Origin: CAZPQK01 sp964588695
Lineage (GTDB): Bacteria; Krumholzibacteriota; Krumholzibacteriia; WVZY01; JAKEHA01
NCBI GenBank assembly: GCA_964588695.1
Contig: CAZPQK010000010.1
Location: 62,001-126,000, forward strand
Direction of reading: 5' to 3'
DNA: 64,000 nucleotides
Both the position numbers and the translations under genes were made by a program. The notes under the pieces are model-generated. The model was not told where the DNA came from, did no database searches, and saw nothing but the letters and a program-made list of their open reading frames with translations. This document shows positions 28,016 through 36,019 of this stretch, piece after piece. Position 1 is the first letter of the stretch; every line of letters starts with the position of its first letter.

Positions 28016-29383
28016 TCAACGACTTGCGAGCCCGGCGGCGACGTCGTCCTTGAGCGCAGATATGGCCGCCATGACCATTGCGGCATAGTCCCGATAGTAC
28101 GCCCGATCGTTGTATTGTTCCCTCAAGTCGATCGGGATCCGGATCGGGCGGCCGTGGGCCACGATCAGCGGGTGGTGGCGGAACAGGCATTTCTTGAGCG
28201 CGTTGGTACCGATGCCGTACATCGGCATGACCGGAACGCCGGTGTGGAGGGCCAGATAGGCCACGCCCGAGCGCCCCTGCCCAAGGGCGCCGTCGGGGTT
28301 GCGCTGGCGTGTGCCCTCGGGAAAAATCATCATCGCCTTACCAGCGCTTAGAATCTCCACTCCCCGATCCAGGGCAGCCTGGTCAAAGCCCCCGCGCTTG
28401 ATGGGGATTGCATTGTAGTAGCGGATCAGCCGGCCAAAAACCGGGTTCTGGAAGAGTTCACGCTTGGCTATGAAATGCGTCTCCCGGGGAACGGTATTGC
28501 CGATGAGCGGAGGGTCGACGTTGGATACGTGATTCGACGCAAAGATATAGTTTTCATGGCGTTCCGGGCGATACTTACGAATGATCTTGAGCCCGAAAAG
28601 CAGCTTGGAAAGCCCCTGCAAACTGGTTCGGCTAAGGTGGTAGATCAAGCGGCTTCGGTCGAAGCGCGGCCCGGCCGCACGGTCTTGGGCCTCCTGCTGA
28701 CAAAGATCCACTCGCGCCGCCACCCGCTCGACCTGCTCTTCGACCGACAGGCCGGTGTTGTCCAGCACGAAGGCCCCCACCGGCACCTTTAGCGGGCTTT
28801 CTTCGCGACCCGTGTCATACGCATCACGGGCTTCAATGTCGGCGACTACCTGTTCGGTGTCGCGATCAATCCCCTTCGCCCGAAGTTCCGCCTGACGACG
28901 CCGGGCTCGCTCGGGCACAGAAGCATCCAGGTAGATTTTCACATCGGCCCACGGCAGTACCACACTACCGATGTCGCGACCCTCCAGAACCACCCCGCCC
29001 TCTTCGGCTAATTTACGCTGGAGTCTTACCATCGCGCGTCGCACCCCGGCGTGGGCGCTGACTTCTGAGACCGCGGAGGTGACGTCGCGTTCGCGAATGC
29101 GGTCGGACACGTCGGTTCCATCAAGCAAGACGTGGGTCTTGTCGTCGGGAACGGTATCAACGGTAATAACCCGCTGCTCGGCAAGACGACTTAGAGCCTG
29201 CGCGTCATTCAGACTGGTCCCCTGTTGCAACGCCGCCAATGTGACCGCGCGATACATCGCACCCGTATCGAGGTGGCGCAAGTCCAAACGGCGCGCCACC
29301 AGCCTTGCCGTCGTCGACTTTCCCGAGCCCGCGGGTCCGTCGATCGCGACGATCGCTCTCTTAGGGTTAAAGGTGGAACTCAT
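28016..29383 (-). CDS. cmk: Fused cytidylate kinase / 1-acylglycerol-3-phosphate acyltransferase
   Basis: Two enzymes are fused in 456 aa. Residues 1-220 are cytidylate kinase: P-loop IDGPAGSGKSTTARLVA, HLDTGAMYRAVTL and LEGRDIGSVVLP, then the CMP-binding YDTGREESPLKV. Residues 245-440 are a PlsC-type acyltransferase with the catalytic NHVSNVDPP (HX4D), and FPEGTRQRNPDG and the GVPVMPMYGIGT block. The link is sensible, since CMP kinase supplies CTP for CDP-diacylglycerol and PlsC makes phosphatidate, but both activities are also encoded separately in most bacteria. The ATG at 29383 is one base after the hisC stop; longer versions would overlap hisC. Confidence 0.93.
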   Translation of the reverse strand: MSSTFNPKRAIVAIDGPAGSGKSTTARLVARRLDLRHLDTGAMYRAVTLAALQQGTSLNDAQALSRLAEQRVITVDTVPDDKTHVLLDGTDVSDRIRERDVTSAVSEVSAHAGVRRAMVRLQRKLAEEGGVVLEGRDIGSVVLPWADVKIYLDASVPERARRRQAELRAKGIDRDTEQVVADIEARDAYDTGREESPLKVPVGAFVLDNTGLSVEEQVERVAARVDLCQQEAQDRAAGPRFDRSRLIYHLSRTSLQGLSKLLFGLKIIRKYRPERHENYIFASNHVSNVDPPLIGNTVPRETHFIAKRELFQNPVFGRLIRYYNAIPIKRGGFDQAALDRGVEILSAGKAMMIFPEGTRQRNPDGALGQGRSGVAYLALHTGVPVMPMYGIGTNALKKCLFRHHPLIVAHGRPIRIPIDLREQYNDRAYYRDYAAMVMAAISALKDDVAAGLASR

Positions 29384-29384
29384 G

Positions 29385-30458
29385 CTAGCCAGGGAACGCC
29401 GAGCGCATCGCAGCCAGGAGCAAGTCGTTTTCGGCGGGCGTGCCAATGCTAATTCGATAGGTATTCGCCGAGGCGCCGAATTGGCCAAGTCGTCGGATCA
29501 ACACTCTATGGGCTTTGCACACGGCAAACAGGTCAACGCTGGAATCGCCCAGGTCAACAAACACAAAGTTGGTTTGCGACGGCGGGCAAGCCAGGCCCAA
29601 TACCAGGATCGCTTCGCGGATACGTTCCCGTTCGGCGATGGCTTCGTCTAACTGAGGCTTCAGTGTTGATTCAAGCTTTAGCGCAGCCAGTCCGGCCGCT
29701 TGTGCGATCGAACTGACGTTAAAGGGCGTTCGAGTTTGGTGCAGCGCCTGAATAATATCGGGATGAGCGACCGCGTATCCCAAACGAACAGCGGCGGCAG
29801 CAAAAAACTTAGAAAACGTGCGGGTAATGATTGTGGTTGGCCGTTGCCGCAGCCATTCAAGACTTCGCGGAAAGTCCGGCGCATCCACGTACTCAATGTA
29901 CGCCTCATCCAAGACCAAAAGCACATCGTCTCGAAGCCGCGAAATCAGGTCGGCAAGTTCCTGTTCGGTCACGTGCGTCGATGTCGGGTTGTTGGGATTG
30001 CAGATGACAACCATTCGGGTCTTGTCATTAACGGCGTCGGCCATCGCTGGCAGATTCAGGCGGTAGTCGACGCATTCCACCGGGCGCCCGTGAACGCCAC
30101 ACACATCGGCAATGATGCTGTAGGCGATAAATGAAGGCGTCGGATAAACGATGTTTTCGTCGTCGTAGACAAACGCACGCACCAGCAGGTCGATGATTTC
30201 GTTTGACCCGTTTCCCACCATCACCATGCTTTCATCCACGCCCAGTCGCGATGCCAGGGCTGCGGTGAGGCGCGGGCTTCCCGATGCGGGGTAACGGTTG
30301 GCTTCGGCCATCGCATTGGTAACGGCGGCTACGATGTCCGGATGCGGCGGATAGGGGTTTTCGTTGGAGGAAAGTTTTGCGAATCCGGCTTCGTCTTCGC
30401 CGGGACGATAGACGTCCACGCGGCGAATGTGCGGTTTGATGAGCTGTTTGATATCCAT
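29385..30458 (-). CDS. hisC: Histidinol-phosphate aminotransferase
   Basis: A fold-type I PLP enzyme that makes histidinol phosphate, and in some organisms also serves phenylalanine/tyrosine synthesis. The N-terminal IRRVDVYRPG and KLSSNENPYPPHP, VGNGSNEIIDLLVRA, NPNNPTSTH, LVLDEAYIEY and the PLP-lysine segment TFSKFFAAAAVRLGYA are all present in 357 aa. No other histidine gene is in the window; it sits between rluB and the cmk fusion, 2 nt from rluB. An aromatic-transaminase role in this locus is possible. Confidence 0.92.
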   Translation of the reverse strand: MDIKQLIKPHIRRVDVYRPGEDEAGFAKLSSNENPYPPHPDIVAAVTNAMAEANRYPASGSPRLTAALASRLGVDESMVMVGNGSNEIIDLLVRAFVYDDENIVYPTPSFIAYSIIADVCGVHGRPVECVDYRLNLPAMADAVNDKTRMVVICNPNNPTSTHVTEQELADLISRLRDDVLLVLDEAYIEYVDAPDFPRSLEWLRQRPTTIITRTFSKFFAAAAVRLGYAVAHPDIIQALHQTRTPFNVSSIAQAAGLAALKLESTLKPQLDEAIAERERIREAILVLGLACPPSQTNFVFVDLGDSSVDLFAVCKAHRVLIRRLGQFGASANTYRISIGTPAENDLLLAAMRSAFPG

Positions 30459-30460
30459 GT

Positions 30461-31219
30461 TTAGTCGTCGAAGCCCGTGGCCTTGCGAAGTCGAGCAAGT
30501 TCGGCATCTTCTAACGGACGAACCGAACCCAACGGAACGCCGCGAAGCGTGATCGGACCAAATCCAACGCGTTTGAGTTTGGTCACGTGAAGCCCCACAG
30601 CCTCACACATTTTTCGAACCTGACGGTTACGTCCTTCGTGGAGCTTAATTTGCAACACAACCGACTTACCAAGTTGTTTGATTAGCCGCACACTGCCGTC
30701 GGCTCCTTCTCCGTCGGAAACCGACGCGGCCGCCATCTTCCGGAGGCGCGCAAGTGTGCGTTCGTTCCAACCGCCGCGCGCTTTGACTTGATAGGTTCGA
30801 GCCAAACCGAACTTCGGATGGGTCAACCGGTAACACAACAAGCCGTCGTTGGTCAGCAGCAACAGGCCGGTCGTGTTGACATCCAGACGCCCCACCGGAA
30901 ACAAGCGTCGCCGGCGGGCGTGCTTCTTGACCAGGTCAAGTACTGTAGCCCGACCTTGGGGATCGTTGGCGGTGGTGACAACACCGGTTGGTTTGTGCAA
31001 CAGAAGTACTAGCGGACGTCGCGGACTGTCGACCCGTTGCCCGTTCACCGTTACAACATTGACTCCGGGGACAACGCGCACCCCCGGCTTGCGGACGCGC
31101 TTACCGTCCACCATCACTTTGCCAGCTTCGATGAGTTCATCACACGCGCGCCGCGATGCGATACCGACTTGTGCGAGAAAACGGTTTAGCCGAACGGGCT
31201 CGACGTCAGTCTTGGTCAT
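30461..31219 (-). CDS. rluB: 23S rRNA pseudouridine synthase of the RluB/RsuA family
   Basis: The 252-aa enzyme has an N-terminal S4 RNA-binding domain (RLNRFLAQVGIASRRACDEL) and the catalytic pseudouridine synthase core with GRLDVNTTGLLLLTNDG (catalytic Asp) and LHEGRNRQVRKMCEAVG. RluB modifies U2605 in E. coli 23S rRNA; RsuA-type paralogues act on 16S, so the exact site is inferred. The ATG overlaps the scpB stop by 14 nt. scpA-scpB-rluB-cmk is a widespread gene order. Confidence 0.93.
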   Translation of the reverse strand: MTKTDVEPVRLNRFLAQVGIASRRACDELIEAGKVMVDGKRVRKPGVRVVPGVNVVTVNGQRVDSPRRPLVLLLHKPTGVVTTANDPQGRATVLDLVKKHARRRRLFPVGRLDVNTTGLLLLTNDGLLCYRLTHPKFGLARTYQVKARGGWNERTLARLRKMAAASVSDGEGADGSVRLIKQLGKSVVLQIKLHEGRNRQVRKMCEAVGLHVTKLKRVGFGPITLRGVPLGSVRPLEDAELARLRKATGFDD

Positions 31220-32177
31220 GGTCTGTGGTGAGTGCCGTTACCGTCTCCGAATCGGCAAGCGGCGCAGTTTTCTTTTCGGGGCTTGTCGAACGGTTGACCG
31301 GTTCATGCAGGTCTTCCGGCCCCAACGACGCGGCGCCTGCGCTTTCGGAGTCATCATCGCCGTCGGACTGCTCGCCGGTGTCTTCGTTGCTCGGTTCGTT
31401 GACTTCCGATTCTCCGGCGTCGGTTTCGCCCGACTCGCTACTTTCGGGTGCGCCGGGATTTACGTTGGCGCGTACTTCAGCAACAACGGTTTCCAACGCG
31501 CTCATGGCGTCGGTAGCGGCATCCAAAATCGATTCGTCCGGCTCGATCGCACTTCCGGCATCGATCGGTTCGATTTCCAACTCCGTCGTGTCGCCAGGCT
31601 CTCCATCGACAGCGGGCGCAGCCGCGGGCGCGGCATCACGCGCGAGCATCGCTTCCAACTCTTCGGGGCTGGGCAGATCTTTAATCGAGTTAAAGCCCAG
31701 GTACTCCAAAAAGTCCTGTGTGGTTCCGTACAAGAAGGGAGCACCCAGAACCTTGGCTTTGCCGACTATCTTGATAAGGTTTCGTTCCATTAGATTGGTA
31801 ACAACGCCACCGCTTCCCACGCCGCGAACACTGTCGACTTCGGCACGGGTGATGGGCTGTTTGTAGGCGATAATCGCCAGGGTTTCCATAGCGGCGCGCG
31901 ACAGGCGATACTTTTTCTTGCCGACATAGAAGCGCCCGATGAACGGCGCAAAGTCGGTACGGGTTGCAAGCTGGTAGCCGCCTGCAATGCGCTCGAGCTT
32001 GATTGACCATTGCTCTTCGTCCAACCGCTTTTCCCAATCGTCGAGCGCGGCCTTGACCTCATCGGCGGTGGTGTCTTCTATGACGCTGATCATCTTGCGA
32101 ATGCTCACCGGTTCGTCCGCGGCAAACAATAGCGCGAACACAATGTCTTCCAGCTTACGCTGCTCCGGGTGTATCAC
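31206..32177 (-). CDS. scpB: Condensin subunit ScpB with long acidic tail
   Basis: ScpB dimerises on ScpA and regulates the SMC condensin ring in chromosome segregation. The conserved tandem winged-helix core spans residues 1-175 (LEDIVFALLFAADEPVSIRK; LSRAAMETLAIIAYKQPITRAEVD; GVGSGGVVTNLMERNLI; FLYGTTQDFLEYLGF). Beyond that lies a tail of about 145 residues, rich in Glu, Asp, Ser and Ala and of low complexity, not seen in ordinary ScpB. The GTG at 32177 overlaps the scpA end by 23 nt; a start further downstream would delete the conserved first helix. Confidence 0.93.
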   Translation of the reverse strand: MIHPEQRKLEDIVFALLFAADEPVSIRKMISVIEDTTADEVKAALDDWEKRLDEEQWSIKLERIAGGYQLATRTDFAPFIGRFYVGKKKYRLSRAAMETLAIIAYKQPITRAEVDSVRGVGSGGVVTNLMERNLIKIVGKAKVLGAPFLYGTTQDFLEYLGFNSIKDLPSPEELEAMLARDAAPAAAPAVDGEPGDTTELEIEPIDAGSAIEPDESILDAATDAMSALETVVAEVRANVNPGAPESSESGETDAGESEVNEPSNEDTGEQSDGDDDSESAGAASLGPEDLHEPVNRSTSPEKKTAPLADSETVTALTTDHDQD

Positions 32178-32994
32178 CTTCGGTCTCCTGTTCCGTTACC
32201 GGGGCCACTATTTCGGTCGGCGCGTCGTTGAACTCCCAATCAGCGCTCGTGTCTCCAAGTACCTGGCCAAAGTTTTCACCGCGATACAACCACATGTTGC
32301 CAAACGCGGAATCCTGTCGAACCTTGATATGGGCGTGCTTGACCAATTCCAACAACGCCATGAGGGTCACAATGAGTTCCATACGACTGGCCGCGCCCTT
32401 GAACAGATCCTTAAACAAAACCTGTTCGCGGTCGCGTAACGCTGTTTCCACGGCCTCGATTTTTTCTTCGATCGTATATTCTTCAAGTTCGATTTCGCGA
32501 ACTTCGGCGGCCTGATACTCGGTCATCACCTCATGGAACGCTCGCATCAGGTGGAAGAGGTTAAGCTCCACCTCCGGGTCTTCGCGATAGGCTTTCTCTT
32601 CGACCGGAACCGGGCGCGTATAGACGCTCATCCGCGTTTCTTCATGCTCACGAAAAGTCTTAGCTGCTTCGGTCATCTTCTTGTATTCCAACAAGCTACG
32701 TACTAAACCCTCGCGCGGGTCGTCTTCTTCGTCGCTGTCCTGGCGCAGCAGCATCTGGGCTTTTATTCGCATTAACGTCGCCGCCAGCACAAAGAATTCG
32801 CCAGCGACCTCGATTTCGCTGTCCTCAAGCGAGTTGAGGTAGTCGAGGTACTCGTGGGTGATGCGCGCAATGGGGATGTCGTAGATATCCAGGTTGTCGC
32901 GCCGGATCAGGTAGAGGATCACCCCAAGAGGGGCGCGCAGGCCTTCAAGCTCGGGCTTGTAATCGGTCGCGTTGATGGGTCGGGTTTCAGACAT
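32155..32994 (-). CDS. scpA: Condensin kleisin subunit ScpA
   Basis: ScpA is the kleisin that bridges SMC heads. The N-terminal segment APLGVILYLIRRDNLDIYDIPIARIT is typical (written here as APLGVILYLIRR and DNLDIYDIPIA), followed by YLDYLNSLEDSEIEVAGEFF and MRIKAQMLL. The C-terminal helical and winged-helix part carries VTLMALLELVKHAHIKVRQ. The length of 279 aa is standard, with a short disordered C-terminus. It starts at ATG 32994 downstream of a consensus promoter and leads the scpA-scpB-rluB-hisC-cmk operon. Confidence 0.95.
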   Translation of the reverse strand: MSETRPINATDYKPELEGLRAPLGVILYLIRRDNLDIYDIPIARITHEYLDYLNSLEDSEIEVAGEFFVLAATLMRIKAQMLLRQDSDEEDDPREGLVRSLLEYKKMTEAAKTFREHEETRMSVYTRPVPVEEKAYREDPEVELNLFHLMRAFHEVMTEYQAAEVREIELEEYTIEEKIEAVETALRDREQVLFKDLFKGAASRMELIVTLMALLELVKHAHIKVRQDSAFGNMWLYRGENFGQVLGDTSADWEFNDAPTEIVAPVTEQETEGDTPGAA

Positions 32995-33036
32995 GGTGAT
33001 CCGGGTAAAGCCTGGAAAAAACGTAAGATTGCGGTG

Positions 33037-33066
33037 ATTCTAGGGGCCGGGTGGAAAATGTGTCAA
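33037..33066 (-). promoter_or_regulatory. Promoter of the scpA operon
   Basis: A perfect -35 TTGACA (33066-33061), an 18-nt spacer and TAGAAT (33042-33037) give a start about 35 nt before the scpA ATG. Confidence 0.75.
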
Positions 33067-33169
33067 TCAAATGTCGCGTAACGACGCCCTCCGCGCCAGT
33101 GTAGCCGTGGATAACTAACGCATCGAGTTCGCTTCCGCGCGGCATGGACCAGGCTTAGGTTGCGCCATA

Positions 33170-33188
33170 CACTCCGGCGGCCGGAGTG
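33170..33188. repeat. 19-bp perfect GC-rich palindrome downstream of xerD
   Basis: CACTCCGGC and GCCGGAGTG flank one central base in the interval between xerD and the scpA promoter. It could end the xerD transcript, but there is no T-run and the loop is too tight for an ideal terminator, so a protein-binding site is equally possible. Confidence 0.5.
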
Positions 33189-33209
33189 ACGTCGCGTCGT
33201 CTTTCACAG

Positions 33210-34118
33210 CTATTTCCCCGCCCGGGGGTGAAACGCCCGGTGTACCTCGATGAGATGCCTGGTGTCGACGGTCGTGTAGATTTGCGTTGTGGAGATGTCG
33301 GCGTGCCCCAGCATCTCCTGGACGTAGCGCAGATCGGCGCCTCCTTCCAGCAGGTGGGTGGCGAAGGAGTGGCGCAACACGTGTGGGCTGACCCGACTGA
33401 CCACACCTGCGGTTACGGCGTGGGCTTTGAGCTTCTTAAAGAACCCAACCCGACTAAGGGCTTTTCCGCGGGTGTTGAGGAACACCGTGGCCGGCGATTC
33501 AGGCCGTGCGACATGGGGACGGCCCCGATCGAGCCACGCCGCAAGCGCTCGGGTTGCTGGCCCGCCAAAGGGTATCACGCGGGCTTTGCCGCCCTTGCCC
33601 ACCACGTGGCACAGGCGTTCGTCAAGGTGCAGGGCCTCGATGGCCAGATTACACAGTTCACTCACCCGTAGCCCCGCGCCATACGCGAGCTCCATCATGG
33701 CTCGGTCCCGGAGCCCCAAAGGGCTCTTATCAGGCGCTTCCAGCAGGCGTTCGACTTCGTCGATGGAAAGAACGTCGGGGATGCGTCGACGGCGCTTGGG
33801 GCTGGTCACGCCGGGAAGCTCTCTGGTAACCAGGTTCTCGCGGCGGAGAAATTTGTGAAAGTGACGAACCGACGATAGCATTCGCGCCCTCGATGACGGA
33901 TTGAGCCCCTGGTTGGCCAGCCGGAGGGCGTGGAGCTCCACCGCGTCCTCCGAGATGTCCTGTGGCCCGGTGGCGCCAGCGTCTTCAAGGGTGTCAAGAT
34001 ATCTGAGGAGATCCCGGCGATAGGCGGTTATCGTATTGGGCCGCAAGCCGCGCTCGACACTTAGAAAATCGAGGAACTCGTCGACGGCAGATTCCAGAGA
34101 TTGTTGCTTTGCAGGCAC
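33210..34118 (-). CDS. xerD: Tyrosine recombinase XerD
   Basis: XerD resolves chromosome dimers together with XerC at dif. The N-terminal SAM-like core-binding domain covers residues 1-95 (VERGLRPNTITAYRRDLLR). The catalytic domain has the first Arg in YGAGLRVSEL, Lys in VVGKGGKARVIPF, and HVLRHSFATHLLEGGADLR with GHADISTTQIYTTV, including the active-site Tyr. It is 302 aa and begins with GTG. The XerD designation rests on the LLEGGADLRYVQEMLGH block and the neighbouring scpA/scpB operon; a XerC paralogue is at 45328. Confidence 0.94.
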   Translation of the reverse strand: MPAKQQSLESAVDEFLDFLSVERGLRPNTITAYRRDLLRYLDTLEDAGATGPQDISEDAVELHALRLANQGLNPSSRARMLSSVRHFHKFLRRENLVTRELPGVTSPKRRRRIPDVLSIDEVERLLEAPDKSPLGLRDRAMMELAYGAGLRVSELCNLAIEALHLDERLCHVVGKGGKARVIPFGGPATRALAAWLDRGRPHVARPESPATVFLNTRGKALSRVGFFKKLKAHAVTAGVVSRVSPHVLRHSFATHLLEGGADLRYVQEMLGHADISTTQIYTTVDTRHLIEVHRAFHPRAGK

Positions 34119-34147
34119 TTGACGGGATTCCTTCGGGGGTGTATCGT
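34119..34147 (+). promoter_or_regulatory. Promoter of rpsT
   Basis: TTGACG (34119-34124), 17-nt spacer and TATCGT (34142-34147) face rpsT. The -35 box abuts the xerD start codon on the other strand. Confidence 0.6.
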
Positions 34148-34176
34148 ACCGGGGTTACTCTTTAGGAGGAGTTTTA

Positions 34177-34416
34177 ATGCCGCAACACAAATCTTGCAAG
34201 AAGCGGATGAAGACCAACGCTAAGGCTGAGGTCCGCAACAAGGCTGCCAAGAGCGCCCTGCGTAAGGCCATCCGCGATTATCGCGCCCTGGCTGTCGAAG
34301 ATAAGCCTGCCGCGTATGCCCAGATCCAGTCGGCCTTGGATGTCGCCGCGCGCAAGCGTTTCATCCCGGCTAACCGCGCCGCGCGCCTTAAGTCGCGCCT
34401 TGCACCGGAACAATAG
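34177..34416 (+). CDS. rpsT: Ribosomal protein S20
   Basis: S20 is a small helical 16S rRNA-binding protein of the 30S body. The 79-aa product is rich in Lys/Arg/Ala (MPQHKSCKKRMKTNAKAEVR at the start, RKRFIPANRAARLKSRL at the end) and matches the family in length. The ATG has AGGAGG 7 nt upstream. It is monocistronic, divergent from xerD, with a nearby promoter and a strong terminator. Its plus-strand orientation is an exception in this region. Confidence 0.96.
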   Translation: MPQHKSCKKRMKTNAKAEVRNKAAKSALRKAIRDYRALAVEDKPAAYAQIQSALDVAARKRFIPANRAARLKSRLAPEQ

Positions 34417-34462
34417 ACAGATCCCAAAGATCTGTGGACGCCTTTTCCAAAGGCACTCATTG

Positions 34463-34492
34463 AAAACCCGAGACGAAAGTCTCGGGTTTTTT
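34463..34492 (+). terminator. Rho-independent terminator after rpsT
   Basis: Arms AAAACCCGAGAC and GTCTCGGGTTTT with a GAAA tetraloop, followed by further T residues, give a canonical terminator. Confidence 0.95.
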
Positions 34493-34763
34493 GTTTGAGG
34501 TTGGCGCGGTGTTTCGCCGGGCGCGGAGACTCCAAATTGTGTGCAGATTTCCAGCATTCGTGCGAAATAGTTATCGACGGGCAAAAAAGCGCTTGACGAC
34601 TTTTTGAGGTGGTCATCTTGGCGTTTGCCGTTACGCCAACCTTCGCATGTCAGACGAACACACTTCGCCACTGAACGCGAAACGTGCGCGATTTGATTTT
34701 TCTTGCTAAAGCAAACGAGTATTCGTGTCTAAGCGCAAATGCAAGCGCCCAGAATCCCGGTGT
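34493..34763. other. Intergenic stretch without recognised gene
   Basis: Between the rpsT terminator and the HNH gene promoter lie about 270 bases without a convincing coding frame or RNA gene. The only structure noted is a 6-bp inverted repeat TTGGCG/CGCCAA near 34620. The gap is long by the standard of this window and may mark the junction of an inserted gene. Confidence 0.6.
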
Positions 34764-34769
34764 TATAAT
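34764..34769 (+). promoter_or_regulatory. -10 box of the HNH endonuclease gene
   Basis: A perfect TATAAT lies 35 nt before the GTG start of the HNH gene. No good -35 box is found 16-18 nt upstream. Confidence 0.5.
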
Positions 34770-34804
34770 TCCTACACACCTTCGCCGGCCGAAGGAGGAT
34801 TCTT

Positions 34805-36019
34805 GTGCTCGATACTACATTAAGTCGGCTTGACCACAACCAACTACACGATCGCGTTGTAGATTTGATGACGCGCGAGCGTGAACACACTCTCACCATT
34901 ATTGATCACCTGCGCGAGATCGACCGGCGGCGTCTTTATCGCGACCGGGGCTACTCTTCGCTATTCACTTACGTCACCCAAGCACTTGGATATTCGACCG
35001 CGTCTGCGGTGCGGCGTATAAGTGCCGCCCGTGCAGTAGCGACGCACCCCAAGCTTCGCGGCATGATTGCGCGGCGCGAGGTTACACTCGGCGCGCTATC
35101 GGCAGTCGCGCGCCAGTTGACCAAGGAGAACGCCGCGGCACTAGTGAACGAACTTTGTGGCGCCAGCATTAAAGAAGCTCAGGTGATTGCAGCCCGTCTG
35201 AAAGGCGCCGCGCCTCTGCGCGAACGAATCGTTCCAATGGTTGTGGCGCGAAACCATCGCGGCACTCCTTCCGAACCCGATACCCGTGTCGCGGATTGTA
35301 GCGATGGTGAAGGAACGAATACTTCACCTTTGGAGCTGTCTGCTGACGCACACAAAGACACCCGGCCCGAAGAGACAACCAACACACCGCGCGCACGCGA
35401 TTACATTCAGAGTGAATGTAGATCAGCGCAACCCGCTGAGACATCTACGGTTGCAAGTCACAGCATCGAAACCCGTTACCAACTTCAGTTCTCCGTCGAC
35501 GGGGCGACGCTGGCCAAGCTCCAGCGTGCAATGGCGTTGCTTAGCAACAAGGTCAAGGGACGCTTGTCCACTGAAGTAGTGTTTCAGATGGCGCTTGAAC
35601 TGCTTCTGGACAAGGAAGGCCCAGAACGACGAAACGCTCGCCGCGAACAGCGGCGGAAGAAAAACATAGCGCGCGATGAGAAGCATTGTGCGCGTGAACG
35701 TGGCGGCATAAATGCGGGAGCCAGCCGCGCGATACACACCCGGCATGTTCCGCGGTCAGTCAAAGACGAAGTTTTTGAACGAGATGGCGGACGGTGTTGC
35801 TACGTCGGCCCAGACGGAACGCTCTGCGGTGAGACTCAGCACTTGGAAATAGACCACATCAAACCGTTTGCGCTGGGTGGCAAGAACGAAGCGAACAATC
35901 TGCGATTGCTCTGTCGTACGCACAACCAGCTAACGGCCGAACGTACGTTTCCGAAGAAAGGTTACCTGAGCTCATCGACACGGGACGTCCTCCTCCCCAT
36001 CCCACTTTACGACCGATGA
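34805..36019 (+). CDS. HNH endonuclease family protein
   Basis: This 404-aa protein has an N-terminal helical region (residues 1-140, REIDRRRLYRDRGYSSLF and YSTASAVRRISAARAV), a polar variable linker (about 150-220), a second helical part (YQLQFSVDGATLAKLQRAMA) and a C-terminal HNH nuclease motif. The motif runs from FERDGGRCCYVGPDG through EIDHIKPFALGGKNEANNLR to LCRTHNQLTAERTF, with the catalytic His in EIDH and Cys residues likely to bind zinc. The two-part plan is that of the large family of stand-alone HNH proteins that occur in many copies in some genomes. The biological role is unknown; a mobile or selfish element is one possibility. The start GTG has AAGGAGG 6 nt upstream. The end overlaps the convergent proS by 13 nt, and its linker region contains the palindrome at 35402. 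Confidence 0.88.
   Translation: MLDTTLSRLDHNQLHDRVVDLMTREREHTLTIIDHLREIDRRRLYRDRGYSSLFTYVTQALGYSTASAVRRISAARAVATHPKLRGMIARREVTLGALSAVARQLTKENAAALVNELCGASIKEAQVIAARLKGAAPLRERIVPMVVARNHRGTPSEPDTRVADCSDGEGTNTSPLELSADAHKDTRPEETTNTPRARDYIQSECRSAQPAETSTVASHSIETRYQLQFSVDGATLAKLQRAMALLSNKVKGRLSTEVVFQMALELLLDKEGPERRNARREQRRKKNIARDEKHCARERGGINAGASRAIHTRHVPRSVKDEVFERDGGRCCYVGPDGTLCGETQHLEIDHIKPFALGGKNEANNLRLLCRTHNQLTAERTFPKKGYLSSSTRDVLLPIPLYDR
35402..35420. repeat. Palindrome inside the HNH gene, near-copy of the one at 6526
   Basis: TACATTCA and TGAATGTA flank GAG. Aligned with 6526-6548, a 20-base core TTACATTCANNGTGAATGTA is shared except for the two central bases. It falls in the variable linker of the HNH protein (codons for the stretch around residues 199-206). 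Confidence 0.65.
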
